From positions 1-22,754 of the forward strand of contig CAJKFC010000020.1 of NCBI GenBank assembly GCA_905199135.1: a stretch of DNA of 22,754 bases, read 5' to 3'. The notes under the pieces are model-generated. The model made no database searches and was not told the origin of the DNA. It saw only the letters and a program-made list of their open reading frames with translations. Within the stretch, counting starts at the first letter, position 1. Each line of letters begins with the position of its first letter. This stretch comes from an uncultured Eubacteriales bacterium. Its GTDB lineage: Bacteria; Bacillota; Clostridia; Oscillospirales; Butyricicoccaceae. Made by a program: the position numbers and the translations under genes. This document shows, one piece after another, positions 22,423-22,754 of this stretch.

Positions 22423-22634
22423 TATCCCTCGTTTAGAATTTAACATTCAGTAACAATCGGATATACCGAATATACAAAAAATGAAATTGAATTTGTATAA
22501 CTCACATAGTTTACCTTTTATTTCATTTTTTCGACAATATTCTACCATATTTTCTCTCAATAATCAATATTTTTCACACATATTCTGTTTTACTATATTG
22601 TTATTTAATGGTAAACATATCAAGGTACAAAAAA
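22423..22634. other. AT-rich intergenic stretch without a gene
   Basis: Between the flotillin promoter and the terminators behind the tRNA. It is strongly AT-rich with T-runs. A 62-codon frame at 22481-22669 has no ribosome binding site, runs through the terminator hairpin and has low-complexity composition, so I do not call it. Nothing else is supported. Confidence 0.6.
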
Positions 22635-22656
22635 AGGCCGTCCCGAAGGACGACCT
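22635..22656 (-). terminator. Second tandem terminator behind tRNA-Glu
   Basis: Read on the minus strand: AGGTCGTCC-TTCG-GGACGGCCT, a 9-bp stem with one G-U pair and a UUCG tetraloop, followed by a run of seven Ts. It backs up the first terminator. Confidence 0.85.
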
Positions 22657-22671
22657 GAAAACAAAATAAAA

Positions 22672-22689
22672 ACACCGCTTTCGCGGTGT
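22672..22689 (-). terminator. First terminator behind tRNA-Glu
   Basis: Read on the minus strand: ACACCGC-GAAA-GCGGTGT, a 7-bp perfect stem with a GNRA tetraloop, followed by TTTTATTTTG. Its first base is the last base of the encoded CCA end of the tRNA. Confidence 0.85.
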
Positions 22690-22754
22690 GGTGACCCGTA
22701 CGAGAATCGAACTCGTGTTACCGCCGTGAAAGGGCGGTGTCTTAACCTCTTGAC
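22689..22754 (-). tRNA. tRNA-Glu(UUC), 5' end cut by window edge
   Basis: Read on the minus strand, the sequence begins in the D-arm (about nodule position 10, so nine 5' bases lie beyond the window). It then has an anticodon stem CCGCC/GGCGG with loop CTTTCAC (anticodon TTC), a T-arm ACGAG-TTCGATT-CTCGT, acceptor strand ACGGGTC, discriminator A and an encoded CCA. The TTC anticodon reads GAA/GAG, hence glutamate. Two terminators follow at once. Confidence 0.95.

Noticed and set aside
22481..22669. 62-codon plus-strand frame in the AT-rich gap
   Set aside because: Low-complexity AT-driven translation with no ribosome binding site, and it runs through a terminator hairpin.
1..22754. CRISPR arrays, insertion sequences, prophage or integrase genes
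   Set aside because: No regularly spaced repeats, transposase or integrase motifs, or terminal inverted repeats with target duplications were found on either strand.

Overview
The window looks like chromosomal core DNA from an endospore-forming member of the Clostridia (Bacillota). The evidence is the syntenic block yqfC-yqfD-phoH-ybeY-era-yqzL-recO, a divergent ylbJ, strong purine-rich ribosome binding sites, TTGACA/TATAAT promoters and frequent ATA and AGG codons. I cannot name a genus. Most of the window has moderate GC, but the first ~700 bases are clearly GC-richer.

Left part (1-6566, minus strand): a tightly packed operon reading right to left: yqfC, yqfD, phoH-like ATPase gene, ybeY, era, a 31-codon yqzL-like gene, recO and mutS2, which runs off the left edge. 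Stop/start overlaps (yqfC/yqfD, yqfD close to phoH, phoH/ybeY, yqzL/recO, recO/mutS2) point to translational coupling. The genes combine sporulation, ribosome maturation and recombination functions. The C-terminal-coding half of mutS2 changes abruptly to GC-rich, GC3-saturated sequence inside a highly conserved motif, which suggests an assembly chimera or a recombination event.

Centre (6567-14150): divergent ylbJ followed by a small Cys4 protein; a cysteine-rich DUF1540 protein; an SdpR/SdpI-like autoregulated operon with a perfect 13-bp inverted repeat at its promoter; an MFS transporter; a short-form pyruvate kinase with an extended -10 promoter; and a PadR regulator plus DUF2812 membrane protein whose consensus promoter carries two identical 17-bp sites. 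Strong hairpin terminators separate these units, and several serve converging genes.

Right part (14151-22754): a Sel1-repeat gene that appears broken. Its 5' end survives as a separate small reading frame, and a 10-bp tandem duplication plus a one-base loss explain the two frame changes. Next come an M24 metallopeptidase; a divergent membrane hybrid histidine kinase followed by two conserved hypothetical genes in a probable operon; and a flotillin gene with a consensus promoter and an 18-bp palindrome at its start site. The window ends in the 3' part of tRNA-Glu(UUC) with two tandem terminators.

No CRISPR array, insertion sequence, prophage or rRNA was seen. The most notable signals are the frameshift archaeology of the Sel1 locus, the compositional break in mutS2, and the three cis-regulatory repeat architectures (sdpRI, padR-DUF2812, flotillin).
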